Shown here: positions 15,461-24,019 of the stretch, one piece after another | Position numbering within the stretch: the stretch's first letter is position 1 | Layout: every line of letters begins with the position of its first letter | Source of the DNA: an uncultured Hyphomicrobiales bacterium | GTDB lineage: Bacteria > Pseudomonadota > Alphaproteobacteria > Rhizobiales > Xanthobacteraceae | Direction of reading: 5' to 3' | DNA length: 64,000 nt | NCBI GenBank assembly: GCA_903878085.1 | Contig: CAIRGJ010000047.1 | Location: 1 to 64,000 of the forward strand | Translations under genes and position numbers: made by a program | The notes under the pieces: generated by a model | The model's input: only the letters and a program-made list of their open reading frames with translations | Told to the model about the DNA's origin: nothing | Databases searched by the model: none

Positions 15461-16252
15461 CTAGAGCAGCCGCGGATCGGCCTGGTTATTCTGCAGCGTG
15501 AACTGAATCGCCTCGCGCAGCACGGCGTATTTTTCCTTCGGCCATGCCGCGACGCGGATATCGGCCAGCAGCTTCGCCGATTTGCCGAACACGACGACGC
15601 GGTCGCCGACGCCGATGGCTTCTTCCAGTTGGTGCGTGATCAAAATCGCGGTCGAGCCGCATTCACGCGCCAGCGCCAGGAACGTCTCGCGCAGTTCCGC
15701 CGCCGTCACCTCGTCGAGATGGCCGAAGGCCTCGTCGGCCAGCAAGATGTCGGGCTGCACCACGAAGGCCCGCGCGATGGCGACGCGCTGGCGCATGCCG
15801 CCGGACAGTTCATGCGGATAGGCGTTGACGAAATTGCCGAGCCCCAGCCGGTTCAGCCAGGTGAGCGCGCGGATGTGCTGCTCTTCCTCATGCATGCCGA
15901 TCAACTCCAGCGGCAGCTTGACATTGTCGAGCGCCGAGCGCCACGGCAGCAGGCGATCCTGCTGGAATACGGTGGCGATCTTGCCGCGGAAATAATCGAA
16001 GTCGGCATGGGGGCTTTTATCGCCAATGTGAAGCGTGCCTTCGGTCGGCGGCTCCAACCCGATCATCATGTCGAAGAAGGTGGATTTGCCGCAGCCGGTC
16101 TGGCCGACGATTGCCACCACTTCGCGCGGCGCAATCGTCAGATCGAGCCGGTCGATGGCGACCACGGCCTGGCCGGACGTGGCCTGCCAGAACAGCTTGC
16201 GCAGGCCGCGCACTTCGATCGGCGGTGGACCGCTCCTGACCGCGATATTCAT
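15461..16252 (-). CDS. ABC transporter ATP-binding protein, NitT/TauT type
   Basis: 263 residues, homologous to SsuB/TauB/NrtD. Walker A GQTGCGKST, signature LSGGMRQRVAIARA, Walker B ILLADEAFGHLDE and the H-loop ILITHQLEEAI are intact. The Walker B follows the DEAFGxLD pattern typical of this subfamily. It starts at ATG 16252, overlapping the permease stop by 4 bases. It drives import of an anionic or nitrogenous compound with the permease at 16249 and the receptor at 17033. Confidence 0.92.
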   Translation of the reverse strand: MNIAVRSGPPPIEVRGLRKLFWQATSGQAVVAIDRLDLTIAPREVVAIVGQTGCGKSTFFDMMIGLEPPTEGTLHIGDKSPHADFDYFRGKIATVFQQDRLLPWRSALDNVKLPLELIGMHEEEQHIRALTWLNRLGLGNFVNAYPHELSGGMRQRVAIARAFVVQPDILLADEAFGHLDEVTAAELRETFLALARECGSTAILITHQLEEAIGVGDRVVVFGKSAKLLADIRVAAWPKEKYAVLREAIQFTLQNNQADPRLL

Positions 16253-17028
16253 GCGCGCCACCGCAGCAGCCGCGTTTCGACCCGCGCCACGATGGCTTCC
16301 ATCATGAACAGAAGCGCGACGAGAACGATGGTCCAGGCGAACACGTCGGCGACCGAGAACAGTTCTTGCGCCACCGACAATTGATGGCCGATGCCGGTCA
16401 CCGCGCCGACCAGTTCGGCAATCGTCACCACGCGGATCGCCAGACTGATATTCACCTTCCAGCTGGTGAAAATGGTCGGCACGATGGCCGGCAGCATCAG
16501 CTTGACGAAGAATTGCAAGGTGGTCGGCCGGAACGACTTTATCATATGGCGCAGTTCGCGCGGCACGCTGCGCATGGCGTCGAGCGTGTCGATCAGGAAC
16601 ACCGGCCCGCAGACCACGACCAGCACGAAACCGATGCGGAATTCGACGCCGGGAAACCACAGCACCGCGAACAAGATCCACGACACCACAGGCACGGCCA
16701 TAAACAGCCGGACGATCGGGTGCAGATATTTCTCCAAGGTCTCGGAGCGATACATCGCCATCGCCATCGCCAGGCCGAGCACGAAGGAGGCGAGCAGCGC
16801 CCCGATCACCCGCGCCAAAGTCACCACGATATCGATCGGCGTGATGGTGACGATGCTTCTGCCGATCTTCAGCAGGCTCGGGATGGCGAACGGCGGAATC
16901 CCGAGCACCGGCGCCAGATGCGACAGCACTTCCCAGAAGGCGGCAAAGATCAGCAGCGAGACCAGCGTGTGCCGTGGAAAAGTAAAATTCCGGACCGGCT
17001 CACGCAACTCGTCGTTCAAAATGGTCAT
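16249..17028 (-). CDS. ABC transporter permease, NitT/TauT type
   Basis: 259 residues, about six membrane segments. The EAA loop region reads IDTLDAMRSVPRELRHMIKS and LPAIVPTIFTSWKVNISLAI, as in SsuC/TauC permeases. It follows the receptor gene by 4 bases and overlaps the ATPase gene by 4, so all three are one operon in the order receptor, permease, ATPase. Confidence 0.92.
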   Translation of the reverse strand: MTILNDELREPVRNFTFPRHTLVSLLIFAAFWEVLSHLAPVLGIPPFAIPSLLKIGRSIVTITPIDIVVTLARVIGALLASFVLGLAMAMAMYRSETLEKYLHPIVRLFMAVPVVSWILFAVLWFPGVEFRIGFVLVVVCGPVFLIDTLDAMRSVPRELRHMIKSFRPTTLQFFVKLMLPAIVPTIFTSWKVNISLAIRVVTIAELVGAVTGIGHQLSVAQELFSVADVFAWTIVLVALLFMMEAIVARVETRLLRWRA

Positions 17029-17032
17029 TTAT

Positions 17033-18016
17033 TCAGGGCGCGTAGATGATCTTGTCGTCGGGCATCTTTTCGTAGAACCCGGCCTTCACCGCGCGCTCCA
17101 TCATGTCGGTGATCGATTTGCGGGTGGCCGGCTCCCAGGCCGGCTTGACGATCATGCTCAGCCGCTTGCTCTCCACCGCGGCCGTGAGAATGCCCGGCGG
17201 CAGCTTCAGCGTTTCGTTGGCGATCTTGTCGGCGTCGGCGGTTTCCTTGTGCAGGACGTCGGCGACGTCCTGCAGCGCCGCCAGCAGCATTTTCGGCGCG
17301 CCGGGATTCTTGGCGATGGCGTCGGCGCGCATCGCCGGCACGATTTCCCAGCCATCGACGCCGGCGATTTCGCGCCAGCCTTCGGCGCCGTTGAAGATCA
17401 CGTGCCAGCTCGGATTCTGCTTGGCGATGATGCTAGCCAGCGGCTCGATCACCAGGGCCGCCTCGACGCGCCCGGCTTCAAGCTGAGCGCGCGCCACCGC
17501 GAAGTTGGCGTTGACGATGGTGATGTCCTTGGTCAGGTCGAGGCCCTTGGCGGCGGCATAGATCTTCACCACCTGGAACTGCGAGCCGCCCATGTCGGCA
17601 GCGAGCTGCTTGCCCTTGAGATCGGCCAAAGTCTTGATGGCGTCGTCCTTGGCGAAGATCACCAGGTCGGCCAGCGTGAAGCCGGTGCCGATGATGCGCA
17701 GCGGCACGCCTTCCTGGTACAGTTTCTGGAAGATCGTCGGCCCGCCGATCAGCACGTCGGTCTCGCCGGTGGCGAAGGCCGCGTAGAACGACGAAATCGA
17801 CGGATAGGCGTGAATGTCCAGTTCAAAGCCGTGTTTGGCGTCGATGCCGCGCGCCTTCATGATGTTCCAGACCAGCGGGTTGAACACCGGCAGCGTCAGG
17901 CTGGACACCTTGATGACCGGCTTCTGCTGCGCCTGCGCGGCCGGCAACAGGCTGGCAAAACCGATGACAAACCCCGCGGTCAGCGCCGCGAAGTGGCGTC
18001 GAGACATTCCAAACAT
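17033..18016 (-). CDS. ABC transporter substrate-binding protein, NMT1/SsuA type
   Basis: 327 residues. The signal region MFGMSRRHFAALTAGFVIGF has a twin-arginine SRRHF motif, so export by Tat is possible; cleavage is near AAQAQQ. Mature blocks include VWNIMKARGIDAKHGFELDI and FATGETDVLIGGPTIFQKLY. ATG 18016 is chosen over the TTG at 18022 because AGGGGGGA lies 8 bases upstream. It is first in a three-gene importer operon, divergent from the alpha/beta hydrolase gene, with a TTTG-N4-CAAA dyad in between. Confidence 0.9.
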   Translation of the reverse strand: MFGMSRRHFAALTAGFVIGFASLLPAAQAQQKPVIKVSSLTLPVFNPLVWNIMKARGIDAKHGFELDIHAYPSISSFYAAFATGETDVLIGGPTIFQKLYQEGVPLRIIGTGFTLADLVIFAKDDAIKTLADLKGKQLAADMGGSQFQVVKIYAAAKGLDLTKDITIVNANFAVARAQLEAGRVEAALVIEPLASIIAKQNPSWHVIFNGAEGWREIAGVDGWEIVPAMRADAIAKNPGAPKMLLAALQDVADVLHKETADADKIANETLKLPPGILTAAVESKRLSMIVKPAWEPATRKSITDMMERAVKAGFYEKMPDDKIIYAP

Positions 18017-18151
18017 AGACAATTCCCCCCTGGAGTTTCCGGCGCGGTCTTTGCCGCCACGACTTCACTTTTGTCCGGCTTGGACCCATTGGGCCTAATC
18101 CGGAGACAATGTGCAATCGATCTTTGCCATGATGACTTTACTCCGGTTTCG

Positions 18152-18163
18152 TTTGTGTGCAAA
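18152..18163. promoter_or_regulatory. Operator-like dyad TTTG-TGTG-CAAA
   Basis: TTTGTGTGCAAA, 30 bases before the alpha/beta hydrolase start and 136 before the divergent receptor gene. It overlaps a second dyad, GTGCAA/TTGCAC (18157-18172). Related dyads lie at 19924, 20003 and 35264. It is probably a repressor site; the regulator is unidentified, and the MarR gene at 24818 is one candidate. Confidence 0.45.
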
Positions 18164-18192
18164 TAATTGCACTCTCGATGTCGGAGTGCGTG

Positions 18193-19053
18193 ATGCCGTA
18201 TATCGCCGCGCAAGATGGCGCCCGGTTGTATTACGAAGAGGCGGGCGAGGGCTCGGCCGTCGTCTTCATCCATGAATATGCCGGCGACTACCGCACCTTC
18301 GAGCCGCAGATGCGGCATTTCGCGCGCTCCCATCGCTGCATTACCTACAGCCAGCGCGGCTATCCGCCATCCGACGTGCCGGACGACGGCGCCAAATACA
18401 GCCAGGACATCGCGCGCGACGACGTCATCGCGTTGATGGATGCGCTCAAGATCGACAAGGCCCACATCGTTGGGCACTCGATGGGCGCCGCCACGGCGTT
18501 GCACGTCGGCATCCACTATCCCAAGCGATGTATCTCGGTGGTTGCCGCCGGCTGCGGCTATGGCTCGAGTCCCGACCCGGTCAAGGTCGAGGAGGCGCGT
18601 GCCCAATCGCGCGAGACCGGCAAGATGTTCGCCACCGAGGGCATCGTCGCCGCCGCGCCGCGTTACGCCGACGGCGCCACGCGTCAGACCCACAAGAACA
18701 AGGACCCGCGCGGCTTTGCCGAATTCGCCAGAATGCTCGGCGAGCACTCGGCGACCGGCCATGCGCTCACCATGCTGCATTTGCAGGCCAAACGGCCGAC
18801 ACTGTGGGACATGGCAGCCGATCTGAAGAAATTTGCCCCGCCGCTGCTGATTATCGTCGGCGACGAGGACGACTGGTGCCTCGACGCCAGCGTGTTCTTG
18901 AAACGCACCGTGCCGACCGCCGGGCTGCTGGTTATTCCGCGCTCCGGCCACACCATCACCAGCGAGGAGCCGGCGGCGTTCAACGCCGCGCTCGCCGACC
19001 TGTTCGCCACCTCCGAAGCCGGGCGCTGGATGGCGCATCGCGCCAGCACATAA
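18193..19053 (+). CDS. Alpha/beta hydrolase
   Basis: 286 residues, cytoplasmic. The nucleophile elbow VGHSMGAAT gives S96; the acid is in IVGDEDDW (about D226 or D227) and the His in RSGHT (H253). The HE motif FIHEYAGDYRTF supplies the oxyanion region. The start ATG 18193 has GGAG six bases upstream, better than the earlier in-frame Mets. Members cleave esters, lactones or C-C bonds of ring-fission products. It is followed after 19 bases by an SDR gene, and the pair precedes a complete Liv importer, suggesting uptake and processing of one compound class. Confidence 0.88.
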   Translation: MPYIAAQDGARLYYEEAGEGSAVVFIHEYAGDYRTFEPQMRHFARSHRCITYSQRGYPPSDVPDDGAKYSQDIARDDVIALMDALKIDKAHIVGHSMGAATALHVGIHYPKRCISVVAAGCGYGSSPDPVKVEEARAQSRETGKMFATEGIVAAAPRYADGATRQTHKNKDPRGFAEFARMLGEHSATGHALTMLHLQAKRPTLWDMAADLKKFAPPLLIIVGDEDDWCLDASVFLKRTVPTAGLLVIPRSGHTITSEEPAAFNAALADLFATSEAGRWMAHRAST

Positions 19054-19072
19054 AGATAAAGGGAGTATCGCC

Positions 19073-19888
19073 ATGGATCTCAAGCTCAAGGGCAAGACCG
19101 CGCTGGTGACCGGCGGCAGCGAAGGCATCGGCAAGGGCCTTGCGCTCGCGCTGGCCAAGGAAGGCGTCGATGTCGCCATCTGCGCGCGGCGGCTGGAGCC
19201 GCTCGAGGCCGCAGCGAAGGAGATTGCCAAGGAGACCGGCCGCAAAATTGTCGCTATCCCCGCCGATCTGCGCAAAGACTCAGACGCCAAGAACTTCATC
19301 GAAGCTGCGCACAAGGCGCTCGGCCGTGTCGACATCATGATCAACAATGCCGGCTCGGCCGCCGGCGGCGTCATCGAGCATCTCACAGAAGACGACTGGG
19401 AGAAGGGCCTCCAGCTCAAATTCATGGGCTATGTGCGCTGCCTGCGTTACGTGCTGCCGCTGATGGTCAAGCAAGGCGGCGGCCGGGTGGTGAACCTGAT
19501 CGGCAATGACGGCGTGAAGCCGTCTTATTGGGAAATCTGCCCGGGCGCCGCCAATGCGGCGGGACAGAACCTCACGATGTCGCTCGCCGGCCAATATGGC
19601 CGCGACAACATCTCCTTCGTCGCGGTCAATCCGGGGCCGGTACGCACGGAGCGCTGGGCAGGATTGGTCGATGCCATGGCGCGCGACATGAAAATCCCGC
19701 GCGAACAGGCCGACAAACTCGCGCCGGCCTCGATCCCGATGGGCCGCATCGCCGAAGTGGAGGAGGTGGCGAACCTGGTCGTCATGCTGGCGTCGCCGAT
19801 GATGGAGATGGTCAACGGCACCATGATCGAAATCGACGGCGGCCAGGACAAGGCGCTGATGGATCGCTTCCGTGATCGGCCGAAATGA
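19073..19888 (+). CDS. SDR family protein with a degenerate active site
   Basis: 271 residues, a Rossmann-fold protein. The cofactor motif TGGSEGIG (13-20) and INNAG (90-94) are intact. The region that normally holds Ser, Tyr-x3-Lys reads LIGNDGVKPSYWEICPGAAN: aligning by GxxP and the following AA puts Pro157 where Tyr is expected and Asn161 where Lys is expected. It may therefore bind NAD(P) without classical dehydrogenase chemistry, or use Tyr152. The C-terminal NPGPVRTERWAG and IDGGQDKA blocks are normal. GGGAG precedes the ATG. Confidence 0.88.
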   Translation: MDLKLKGKTALVTGGSEGIGKGLALALAKEGVDVAICARRLEPLEAAAKEIAKETGRKIVAIPADLRKDSDAKNFIEAAHKALGRVDIMINNAGSAAGGVIEHLTEDDWEKGLQLKFMGYVRCLRYVLPLMVKQGGGRVVNLIGNDGVKPSYWEICPGAANAAGQNLTMSLAGQYGRDNISFVAVNPGPVRTERWAGLVDAMARDMKIPREQADKLAPASIPMGRIAEVEEVANLVVMLASPMMEMVNGTMIEIDGGQDKALMDRFRDRPK

Positions 19889-19923
19889 TCGCACGCAAAT
19901 GATCGCGGTTTTCGAACAAGACA

Positions 19924-19935
19924 TATGCAAACAAA
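19924..19935. promoter_or_regulatory. Operator-like half-matched dyad TATG-CAAA-CAAA
   Basis: TATGCAAACAAA, 79 bases upstream of a better match at 20003-20014 in the same promoter region. It resembles the site at 35264 (TATG-N4-CAAA). Weak on its own. Confidence 0.3.
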
Positions 19936-20002
19936 ATGCTCAGCGTTGCTGCAATTCATGCCATAGGCGTTGCTTGACAAGCCCGGTGCTGCAGTCCGAC
20001 TA

Positions 20003-20014
20003 TTTGCGTACAAA
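20003..20014. promoter_or_regulatory. Operator-like dyad TTTG-CGTA-CAAA
   Basis: TTTGCGTACAAA. Read on the other strand, its 15-base context matches the site at 18150-18164 at 13 positions (GTTTGT..GCAAATA). It lies 85 bases before the start of the Liv system 2 receptor gene. Confidence 0.45.
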
Positions 20015-20098
20015 CAGTAAGCTCGGCCGCAGGCGAAGGATTTGATTTGGAGATACGGAGTCGCATCGCGGCCCGCCGTCACGCAGGGGAGCCAAGTT

Positions 20099-21304
20099 AT
20101 GAAAGCTAAGTCTCACGTGTTGCTCGCACTTGCCATCGCCGCGGGTCTTGCCACGCAGGCATCGGCGCAAGACACCATCAAGATCGGCGAACTCAACAGC
20201 TACAAAACGCAGTCCGCCTTCCTCGATCCGTACAAGAAGGGCATGGATCTGGCGCTTGAGGAGATCAATTCCAAAGGCGGCGTGCTCGGCAAGAAGCTCG
20301 AGTTGATCTCGCGCGACGACGGCACCAATCCGGGCGAGGCGGTGCGCGTCGCCGAAGAGCTGATTACCCGCGAAGGCGTCGTCATGATCGCCGGCACCTT
20401 CCTGTCGCATATCGGTCTCGCGGTGACGAACTTCGCCGCGCAGAAGAAGGTGTTCTTCCTCGCCGCCGAGCCGCTGACCGACAAGATCACCTGGCAGAAC
20501 GGCAACAAATACACCTATCGCCTGCGCGCCACGACCTACATGCAGACGGCGATGCTGATGCCGGCCGCTACCGGCTTCAAGAAGAAGCGTTGGGCGCTGG
20601 TCTATCCGAACTTCGAATACGGCCAGGCCGCCGCCGAAGCCTTCAAGACGCTGATGAAGAAGGCGCAGCCCGACGTCGAATTTGTCACCGAGCAGGCGCC
20701 GCCGCTCGGCAAGATCGACGCCGGCGCGGTGGCGCAGGCGATCGACGACGCCAAGCCGGATGCGATCTTCAACGTGCTGTTCGGCGGCGATCTCGCCAAG
20801 TTCGTGCGCGAGGGCAATACCCGCGGCGTGTTCAAGAACCGCCCGGTGGTCAGCCTGCTGTCGGGCGAGCCGGAATATCTCGATCCGCTCAAGGATGAGA
20901 CGCCGGTCGGCTGGGTCGTCACCGGTTATCCCTGGGACAAGATCAAGACCCCGGCGCACACGGCTTTCGTCACGGCCTACCAGAAGAAGTTCAACGACTA
21001 TCCGCGGCTCGGTTCGATCGTCGGTTACGTGACCATCAAGTCGATCGCCGCCGGCATCGCCAAGGCCAAGTCGACCGACACCGAGAAACTGGTGGCGGCC
21101 TTCGCCGATCTGAAGGTCGACAGTCCGTTCGGGCCGTTCAGCTATCGCGCCAGCGATCATCAGGCGACGATGGGCGCCTTCGTCGGCAAGCTGGCGCTGG
21201 AAGGCGGCAAGGGCACCATGGTCGACTTCAAATATGTCGATGGCGCTTCGGTGCTGCCGAGCGACGCCGAAGTGAAGAAACTGCGCCCGGCGGACGCAAA
21301 TTGA
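20099..21304 (+). CDS. Liv-type ABC transporter substrate-binding protein (system 2)
   Basis: 401 residues, a Peripla_BP_6 receptor. Signal peptide MKAKSHVLLALAIAAGLATQ ending ASAQ. Mature start DTIKIGELNSYKTQSAFLDP; later RVAEELITREGVVMIAGTFL and FEYGQAAAEAFKTL are typical of receptors for amino acids, amides or aromatic acids. The start at 20099 has AGGGGAG eight bases upstream, unlike the TTG at 20042. It is separated from the SDR by 210 bases carrying two operator-like dyads, so it has its own promoter. Confidence 0.92.
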   Translation: MKAKSHVLLALAIAAGLATQASAQDTIKIGELNSYKTQSAFLDPYKKGMDLALEEINSKGGVLGKKLELISRDDGTNPGEAVRVAEELITREGVVMIAGTFLSHIGLAVTNFAAQKKVFFLAAEPLTDKITWQNGNKYTYRLRATTYMQTAMLMPAATGFKKKRWALVYPNFEYGQAAAEAFKTLMKKAQPDVEFVTEQAPPLGKIDAGAVAQAIDDAKPDAIFNVLFGGDLAKFVREGNTRGVFKNRPVVSLLSGEPEYLDPLKDETPVGWVVTGYPWDKIKTPAHTAFVTAYQKKFNDYPRLGSIVGYVTIKSIAAGIAKAKSTDTEKLVAAFADLKVDSPFGPFSYRASDHQATMGAFVGKLALEGGKGTMVDFKYVDGASVLPSDAEVKKLRPADAN

Positions 21305-21310
21305 ATCTTC

Positions 21311-21364
21311 TTATCCCTCCCCCTTGTCGGGGGAGGGAAGCCTTCCCTGAAAGGGGAGGGATAA
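21311..21364. repeat. Palindromic element between receptor and permease genes
   Basis: TTATCCCTCCCCC near 21311-21323 pairs with GGGGAGGGATAA (21353-21364). An inner CCCTCCCCC/GGGGGAGGG hairpin spans about 21315-21337. It has the same position, after a receptor gene and before the permease gene, as the element at 6448-6541 in Liv system 1. Confidence 0.65.
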
Positions 21365-21374
21365 AAAGTAGGCC

Positions 21375-23258
21375 ATGACCTTTAGCGCATTCCTGTTTCA
21401 GGCGCTCAACGGGCTCTCTACCGCCTCCGGGCTGTTCTTTATCGCCGTCGGCCTGTCGCTGATTTTCGGCGTCTCCCGCATCATCAATATCGCGCACGGG
21501 TCCCTCTATATGCTGGGGACCTACATCGCCTACACCTTCGCCACGCATATCGACGGCGGGCTCGGCTATTGGGGCGGCATCGTCGCCACCGCTTTGATCG
21601 TCGGCGTGCTCGGCGCGCTAATCGAGATCGTGCTGCTGCGGCGAATCTATCGCGCGCCGGAATTATTCCAGCTGCTTGCAACCTTCGCGCTGGTGCTGGT
21701 GATCAACGACGCCACGCTGTGGCTCTGGGGCCCGGAAGATCTGCTTGGGCCCCGCGCGCCGGGCCTGCGCGGTGCCATCGAAGTCTTCGGCCGCCAGTTG
21801 CCGAGCTACGACCTGTTCCTGATCTTCATCGGCCCGCTGGTGCTGATCCTCCTGCATTTCGCGCTGGCGCGCACCCGTTTCGGCCGTTTGGTGCGCGCGG
21901 CGACGCAGGACCGAGAAATGGTCGGCGCGCTTGGCGTCAATCAGGCGGTCCTGTTCACCTCGGTGTTCGCGCTCGGCGCGCTGCTCGCCGGCCTCGGCGG
22001 CGCGCTCCAGGTCGCACGCGAGCCGGCCAATCTCGCCACCGATCTGGTTGCCATCGGCGACGCCTTCGTCGTGGTGGTGGTCGGCGGCATGGGTTCGATC
22101 AGCGGCGCCTATCTCGCCGCGGTGATCATTGCCGAGGTCAAGGCGCTGTGCATCGGCATCGGCGTGGTCGATTTTGGCTTCGTCACGGTGAATTTCTCCA
22201 AATTCACGCTGGTCGCCGAATTTCTGGTGATGGCGGCGGTGTTGATCGCGCGGCCTTACGGCCTGTTGGGCAAGCCGCAAGCTGCGGTGCGCTCGATCGC
22301 CGAGCCGGAGGAACCGATCCGTCCGGCGACGCCGATGCTCAAGACGCTCGCCGTCATCGTGCTGGCGTTGCTGATGTGTCTGCCGCTCTTGGCGCAGTCG
22401 TCGCCTTATCTCTTGATCCTCGGCATCGACGTCTTGATCGCGGTGATCTTCGCCACCTCGCTGCATTTCATCATGGGGCCGGGCGGCATGCATTCGTTCG
22501 GCCACGCCGCCTATTTCGGGCTCGGCGCCTATGGTGCGGCGCTGCTGGTGAAATGGCTCGGTGCGCCGATGGGCATCGCGTTGCTCGTCGCGCCCCTGGC
22601 GGCGCTGGCGGGTGCGCTGTTGTTCGGCTGGTTCGCGGTGCGGCTGTCGGGCGTTTATCTCGCGATGCTGACGCTGGCCTTCGCGCAGATCGTCTGGGCC
22701 GCGGTGTTCCAGTGGGAAGGCTTCACCGGCGGCTCCAACGGCGTGATCGGCGTCTGGCCGCCGCCGCCGTTCGACAAATCCTGGGTGTTCTTCGTGCTGA
22801 CGCTGCTGCTGGCGATTGCCGCCGTGTTGCTGCTGCGGCGTCTCCTGTTCGCGCCGTTCGGCTACGCCATGCGGGCCGGGCGCGATTCGGTCTTGCGCGC
22901 CGAAGCCATCGGTATCGACGTGAAGCGCGTGCACTGGCTGGCCTTCGCCATTGCCGGCGGCATTTGCGGCGTGGCCGGTGGGCTGTTCGCTTTCGCCAAG
23001 GGCTCGATCTCGCCGGAGACCATCAGCGTCGGCCGCTCCATCGACGGCCTGGTGATGGTGCTGCTCGGCGGCATCCAGACTTTGACCGGCCCGATCGTCG
23101 GTGCCTCGCTCTACGCACTGCTGCAGGACACCGTGATGCGGCAGACGGAATACTGGCGGGCGTTGCTCGGCATCATCATCTTGGTGCTGGTGTTGGCGTT
23201 CCCGCAGGGCATCGTCGGCGCTGCCGCGCACCTGTTCGGCAAAAGGCGGGCGCCATGA
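21375..23258 (+). CDS. Fused LivH-LivM ABC permease (system 2)
   Basis: 627 residues, one polypeptide holding both permease domains of a Liv importer. The LivH part is residues 1 to about 300 (FGVSRIINIAHGSLYMLGTY; TRFGRLVRAATQDREMVGAL). The LivM part is about 325-620 (FIMGPGGMHSFGHAAYFGLG; GYAMRAGRDSVLRAEAIGID). A short linker rich in Pro and Glu (IAEPEEPIRPATP) joins them. Both halves keep their normal ATPase-contact loops, so a fixed heterodimer is expected. Its stop overlaps the livG start by 4 bases. Confidence 0.93.
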   Translation: MTFSAFLFQALNGLSTASGLFFIAVGLSLIFGVSRIINIAHGSLYMLGTYIAYTFATHIDGGLGYWGGIVATALIVGVLGALIEIVLLRRIYRAPELFQLLATFALVLVINDATLWLWGPEDLLGPRAPGLRGAIEVFGRQLPSYDLFLIFIGPLVLILLHFALARTRFGRLVRAATQDREMVGALGVNQAVLFTSVFALGALLAGLGGALQVAREPANLATDLVAIGDAFVVVVVGGMGSISGAYLAAVIIAEVKALCIGIGVVDFGFVTVNFSKFTLVAEFLVMAAVLIARPYGLLGKPQAAVRSIAEPEEPIRPATPMLKTLAVIVLALLMCLPLLAQSSPYLLILGIDVLIAVIFATSLHFIMGPGGMHSFGHAAYFGLGAYGAALLVKWLGAPMGIALLVAPLAALAGALLFGWFAVRLSGVYLAMLTLAFAQIVWAAVFQWEGFTGGSNGVIGVWPPPPFDKSWVFFVLTLLLAIAAVLLLRRLLFAPFGYAMRAGRDSVLRAEAIGIDVKRVHWLAFAIAGGICGVAGGLFAFAKGSISPETISVGRSIDGLVMVLLGGIQTLTGPIVGASLYALLQDTVMRQTEYWRALLGIIILVLVLAFPQGIVGAAAHLFGKRRAP

Positions 23259-24019
23259 GCGTGCTCGAAGTCCGCGCCTTGTCCAAGGCTTTCGGCGGCG
23301 TGCGCGCGGTCAACGATGTCGCCTTCGTGGTCGAGCCCGGCGAATTCCTCGCCATGATCGGGCCGAACGGCGCCGGCAAGTCGACCTGCTTCAACATGAT
23401 CAACGGCCAACTCGCGCCGGATTCCGGCGAGATCCTGCTCGAAGGCAAGAACATCGCCGGCTTGGCGCCGCGCGCGATCTGGCGGCTCGGCGTCGGCCGC
23501 ACCTTTCAGGTGGCCGCGACGTTCGGCTCGATGACGGTGGTCGAGAACGTGCAGATGGCGCTGCTGTCGCATGCCGGCGAAATCTACCGGTTTTGGCGTC
23601 CGGTCGCTCAGATGCATCGCGTCCGCGCGCTCGATCTGTTGGGTCAGGTCGGCATGCAGGACGCCGCCGACCGGCCGAGCCGCGAACTCGCCTATGGCGA
23701 CGTCAAGCGTATCGAGCTGGCCATCGCGCTCGCCAACGAGCCGCGCCTGCTGCTGATGGACGAGCCGACCGCCGGCATGGCGCCGCGTGAGCGCAACGAG
23801 CTGATCGCGCTGGTCAAGCGGCTGGTGGTCGAACGCGGTGTTTCGGTGCTGTTTACCGAGCACTCGATGGATGTGGTGTTCGCTTACGCGGACCGGATCA
23901 TCGTCTTGGCGCGCGGCCGCGTCATCGCCGACGGCAACGCCGCCGCGATCCGCGACAATGCCAAAGTGAGGGAAGTCTATTTCGGCACCGGCAAGACGTT
24001 CGCGGGAGCCGCGTCATGA
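23255..24019 (+). CDS. livG: Liv-type ABC transporter ATP-binding protein LivG (system 2)
   Basis: 254 residues. Walker A GPNGAGKST, LivG-type signature LAYGDVKRIELAIAL, Walker B LLLMDEPTAGMAP, H-loop LFTEHSMDVVF. The start overlaps the fused permease stop (ATGA) and the stop overlaps livF (ATGA), so the three genes are translationally coupled. The unusually long plus-strand frame through the permease gene is a shadow. Confidence 0.93.
   Translation: MSVLEVRALSKAFGGVRAVNDVAFVVEPGEFLAMIGPNGAGKSTCFNMINGQLAPDSGEILLEGKNIAGLAPRAIWRLGVGRTFQVAATFGSMTVVENVQMALLSHAGEIYRFWRPVAQMHRVRALDLLGQVGMQDAADRPSRELAYGDVKRIELAIALANEPRLLLMDEPTAGMAPRERNELIALVKRLVVERGVSVLFTEHSMDVVFAYADRIIVLARGRVIADGNAAAIRDNAKVREVYFGTGKTFAGAAS

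Noticed and set aside
21569..24019. 816-codon plus-strand frame through the fused permease
   Set aside because: Its first two thirds are an out-of-frame shadow rich in Arg and Ala. Only the LivG part from 23255 is real.
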